Shown here piece by piece: positions 61,306 to 64,000 of a stretch of DNA of 64,000 bases (its first letter is position 1; each line of letters starts with the position of its first letter). Under the pieces are notes generated by a model that saw only the letters and a list, made by a program, of their open reading frames with translations, was not told where the DNA came from and searched no databases. Position numbers and translations under genes: made by a program. Source of the DNA: Chamaecrista fasciculata (taxonomy: Eukaryota > Streptophyta > Magnoliopsida > Fabales > Fabaceae); contig QANZ01033471.1 of the NCBI GenBank assembly GCA_003254925.1, positions 1-64,000 of the forward strand, written 5' to 3'.

Positions 61306-63298
61306 TTAGTCGGCTTTGGAATCTGGTGGATTTTGGAGTTTCACAGTTGAAGGCAATGTTCCCAATCGGCAAAGGTTAACGTAATCCAGAGGAAGATGAT
61401 CTGATAATCCCGGAACAATCAATCCAACAAGCCTCATTAGCTTCATGAACCAAACTTCTCTGTAGTCCTTCCCTGCTATGAATGGGATAATGAAACTTCT
61501 AATTAGCTCCCAACCTGCATTTAAGTACTTGGGTATGACCCACAACAGGTTGAAGTAATTCTTGTTTGGCTCCTCCTCTACTACCTGCAATTCAATGAAA
61601 AACCACAAGACTCTTCAAAAATTACATCAACTGCACAACACAGAGCAAAACAAGAGAAGCCATACTCATACAAATACAATTCATACCTTCCCTTGGTACA
61701 AGCCATTGAAGTAGAGGCAAGGACCAAAGTGCTTAAACAATAGGGTCTTGTCATCATAAGGGATCCTAGGCACCATATCATTGCAGTGAACATACCTCAA
61801 ATACCTCACATCATACTTTCTCAACTTGTCCTTCATGAACTCACCAAATTGCTCATCTCCTACTCTTGGCTGCCCAAAAGTATAGACCCCTTCTAACTTA
61901 TCCAACAACCATGCTTCCTCGTGCATTGTTAACACAGCAGCAAACAGAATTGCCAAAGCTCCTCCCAAGCTGTGTCCTGTCACTATGAACTTTGCATTCT
62001 CATTTTTCGCCAGCATCTCTTTCAGCATCTCTCTTATTTTGTAGTAGGCATACTCATGTTGGGCCTCACTGGTTTCTTCTAGCTCTTTGGGCCACCCACC
62101 CTTCTTCTGTAGGCCCAATGCTTTCATGAACCCACCATGGACCTTTCCCACGTTGGGTATCTCATACCATGAGATATCCACATCTGTCCTCCATTGGGCA
62201 GCTTCATAGGGCACCGTACCCCTAAATGCTACCACAATCAAGTTGGGCTCAGATTTTGAATCTTGGACTATGATTGCTCTTGTTGAGGGAAGCTCCTGGT
62301 ATTCTGCACATCACCATTTATAGATGAGCCAAACTATATGGGAAATTTAGTAATTTGGTTATGTAATACTTGGTTGATGATCAATTATGTGTCTAATAAT
62401 ATGTTAAACGAAAAACAAGTCACACTCAGACATTTATCAGCATCGTTAAATTCTCTGTCTAATAAATGCGAGTATCTAAATTAAGTATGAGAAAGTTGGT
62501 TTGATTTAATCAAAATGAAAGACCTACCTTTGAAGGCTGCTGACTATGTAAAGAATCGTTTGTGTGAATATTTCTTTCCACCGAATGATCACCAAACAAG
62601 ATTAGGTAAATGTTTCCAAAAAGACATGACCCATTCGTCTAAGCCAGGTAATTATAGCAGTCGTATATGAATGCATCGGAGAATGCTTAATTAGTTGTAA
62701 AGCATTTACCCACAAAAACTAAAGTTGCATCGAAATTCTGAGAAGCATCATAAAACGTGATGTACGAATTTCAGACAAGCTCATTTTCCTTTTTATACTA
62801 GTTTAACGTCTAGCCTCAATTTATGATATATTGATAACTGATAATTCACGCGGTAAATTACATATTTCAAGGGGGGAAGGGAACACACAAGAAAATCACT
62901 TTAAGAAACTTAGAGTGATATTTTTGTTTCAGAAAAAAAAAAGGAAAGAAAAGAAAACGAAACTTTTAACTTTCTTTTTTTGAATGTGATTTATTAGACT
63001 ATTGAACAGAAAATTACACATTGCATAAAAATCATCGTAACTTATGTTGCCTATTTTTACTTTAGTGTCATCCTGATAAAGCTACTCGTTTCTGAAATCC
63101 AATTCAACCAAAGAGGTCATTATCTCGCCATTGCTTAAAAGATTTAGCCATCTATTTCGTATCTTCTAAGAAATAATTACTTTTTTTTTTGCTTTAATAA
63201 GAAATAATTACTTAATGGTACGCCACATATATAAAAATATTTATGCAGTTATTTATCTACATACCGTTCCAGAAGCTGTAAAGCCCCAAGAAATCCAT
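61306..63298 (-). CDS. Class 3 triacylglycerol lipase-like protein (5' end outside)
   Basis: Alpha/beta-hydrolase of the lipase class 3 family (plant TLL1/OBL-like), expected to hydrolyse acylglycerols. Three exons seen: 63298-63265, 62303-61687 and 61584-61306 (stop at 61306-61308). The N-terminal exons lie beyond the right edge. Seen in order: DFLGLYSFWNEYQELPSTRA, IVVAFRGTVPYEAAQW (oxyanion region), ISWYEIPNVGKVHGGFMKAL, nucleophile elbow TGHSLGGALAILFAA with the catalytic Ser, VYTFGQPRVGDEQFG, YVHCNDMVPRIPYDD (catalytic Asp region), and DHLPLDYVNLCRLG, whose His is the likely third catalytic residue. YFNLLWVIPKYLNAGWELIRSFIIPFI is hydrophobic and may dock on membranes or oil bodies. Fits Arabidopsis TLL1 (At1g45201, from memory) in sequence and position beside the remorin gene. 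The visible part is intact. Confidence 0.9.
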
Positions 63299-63466
63299 CT
63301 GCAACCACAGTAGAAAAATTAAAGAAGGGGGAAAATGTCAATTAACCCTATTAATTCGATCATTGATCAGTCCAAAAAAAATTCGATCATTGACATCACC
63401 ATGGTCAAAAACTTCATTTTTTTCCCGTGTATTATGAAGTGAATTTCATTTTGATATTTTCTTTTT

Positions 63467-63706
63467 GGGTAAGTCTATAATGCAAAGTTTGGTTCTTGAC
63501 ATGGGATGCAATGGGTTACGAGCCAATAATATAATGACACGTGGAAGAGTTAGTTATGATATGACTCCATACACAGTTTTGATTGGTTGAAAAAGTTATT
63601 ATTTTTTATTATTTTTCAGCATTAAATTATATCAATGGCTATAATTATGCCACATCAGCAATTGCATCCCATGTCAAGAAACAAACTTTGCATCTTAGAC
63701 TTACCC
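63467..63706. mobile_element. MULE-type MITE in lipase intron, perfect 9-bp TSD
   Basis: 240 bp, ends GGGTAAGTCTATAATGCAAA and TTTGCATCTTAGACTTACCC. The inverted repeat is about 46 bp with few mismatches (TTCTTGACATGGGATGCAAT conserved on both arms). Exact flanking duplication TTTCTTTTT (63458-63466 and 63707-63715). Carries CACGTG at 63538-63543. Lies upstream of the first lipase exon in the window, so probably in an intron. Confidence 0.8.
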
Positions 63707-63839
63707 TTTCTTTTTAGTTTAATTGTCAAACTTTTTTATTTATTTTGTTGTTAGTTGAAAACGTGATTTCATTTAATATCTTCTATTCTCTCTAACTTAG
63801 ATATATGTCTTAATGTTTGGCCAAATATATATATATATA

Positions 63840-64000
63840 CTAGGGGCTTTGCGTACCATAACGAGCATGCAAATATGTATGTAAAATAAATAAAGGACTA
63901 AATTGTTAACTTAGTAAAGAAAGAGGGACCAAATAGTAAATTTTCTCTTATTTTTAATTTTATAGACTATAGTTTTAAACATGGACGACCAGAGAGGGGT
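63840..64000 (-). mobile_element. Helitron 3' end, second copy, runs off the window
   Basis: CTAG at 63840-63843 next to an (AT)n tract, then sequence matching 21859-22022 over its visible length (GCAAATATGTATGTAAAAT, ACTATAGTTTTAAA, TGGACGACCAGA). The hairpin is weaker here (GCGTACC ... GAGCATGC). Minus-strand orientation. Confidence 0.6.

Overview
This window is nuclear DNA from a flowering plant, most likely a eudicot. Every recognisable protein-coding gene is split by GT-AG introns (one GC-AG intron was also seen). The intergenic DNA is AT-rich and full of small non-autonomous DNA transposons, Helitron ends and decayed LTR-element pieces. The proteins (COQ10, COR27/COR28, an NDR kinase, an ABF/AREB bZIP, THO5, TGS1, a remorin and a class 3 lipase) are typical plant forms. 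I cannot name the species. Exon limits were worked out by hand from splice signals, reading frame and remembered family sequences. In all seven complete intact genes the exon lengths sum to a whole number of codons.

Layout. 1-4.6 kb: a composite repeat with telomere-like arrays facing each other, then a long foldback element with 9-bp target-site duplications. 4.6-5.9 kb: an F-box gene (+) with one frame break, followed by a Helitron 3' end at 6.7 kb. 8.0-8.9 kb: a broken Ty3/gypsy fragment. 9.9-12.6 kb: COQ10 (-). 14.3-17.2 kb: a COR27/COR28-type clock and cold regulator (-) with evening elements upstream. 18.5-19.0 kb: a second gypsy fragment. 19.7-27.5 kb: a 12-exon NDR-type AGC kinase (-). 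27.5-36.3 kb: intergenic, with at least four small transposons and two local duplications. 36.4-39.7 kb: an ABF2/AREB1-type bZIP (+). 40.8-46.3 kb: THO5 (-). 47.2-52.7 kb: TGS1 (+), head to head with THO5. 55.8-58.8 kb: a long-N-terminus remorin (+). 61.3 kb to beyond 63.3 kb: a TLL1-like class 3 lipase (-), whose 5' end lies outside the window.

How the genes relate. From memory, the order ABF - THO5 - TGS1 - remorin - lipase matches Arabidopsis At1g45249 - At1g45233 - At1g45231 - At1g45207 - At1g45201. COR27 - bZIP - THO5 - lipase matches the paralogous At5g42900-At5g42930 block. The window therefore looks like an ancestral, less fractionated version of both. THO5 (mRNA export) and TGS1 (cap hypermethylation) share one short intergenic region, which has been invaded by a foldback transposon. 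COR27 and ABF link cold/clock and ABA signalling. No CRISPR array, rRNA, recognisable tRNA or prokaryote-like system was seen. I found no convincing undescribed multi-gene system. The most notable unexplained signals are the transposon-borne regulatory motifs and the hairpin repeat families.
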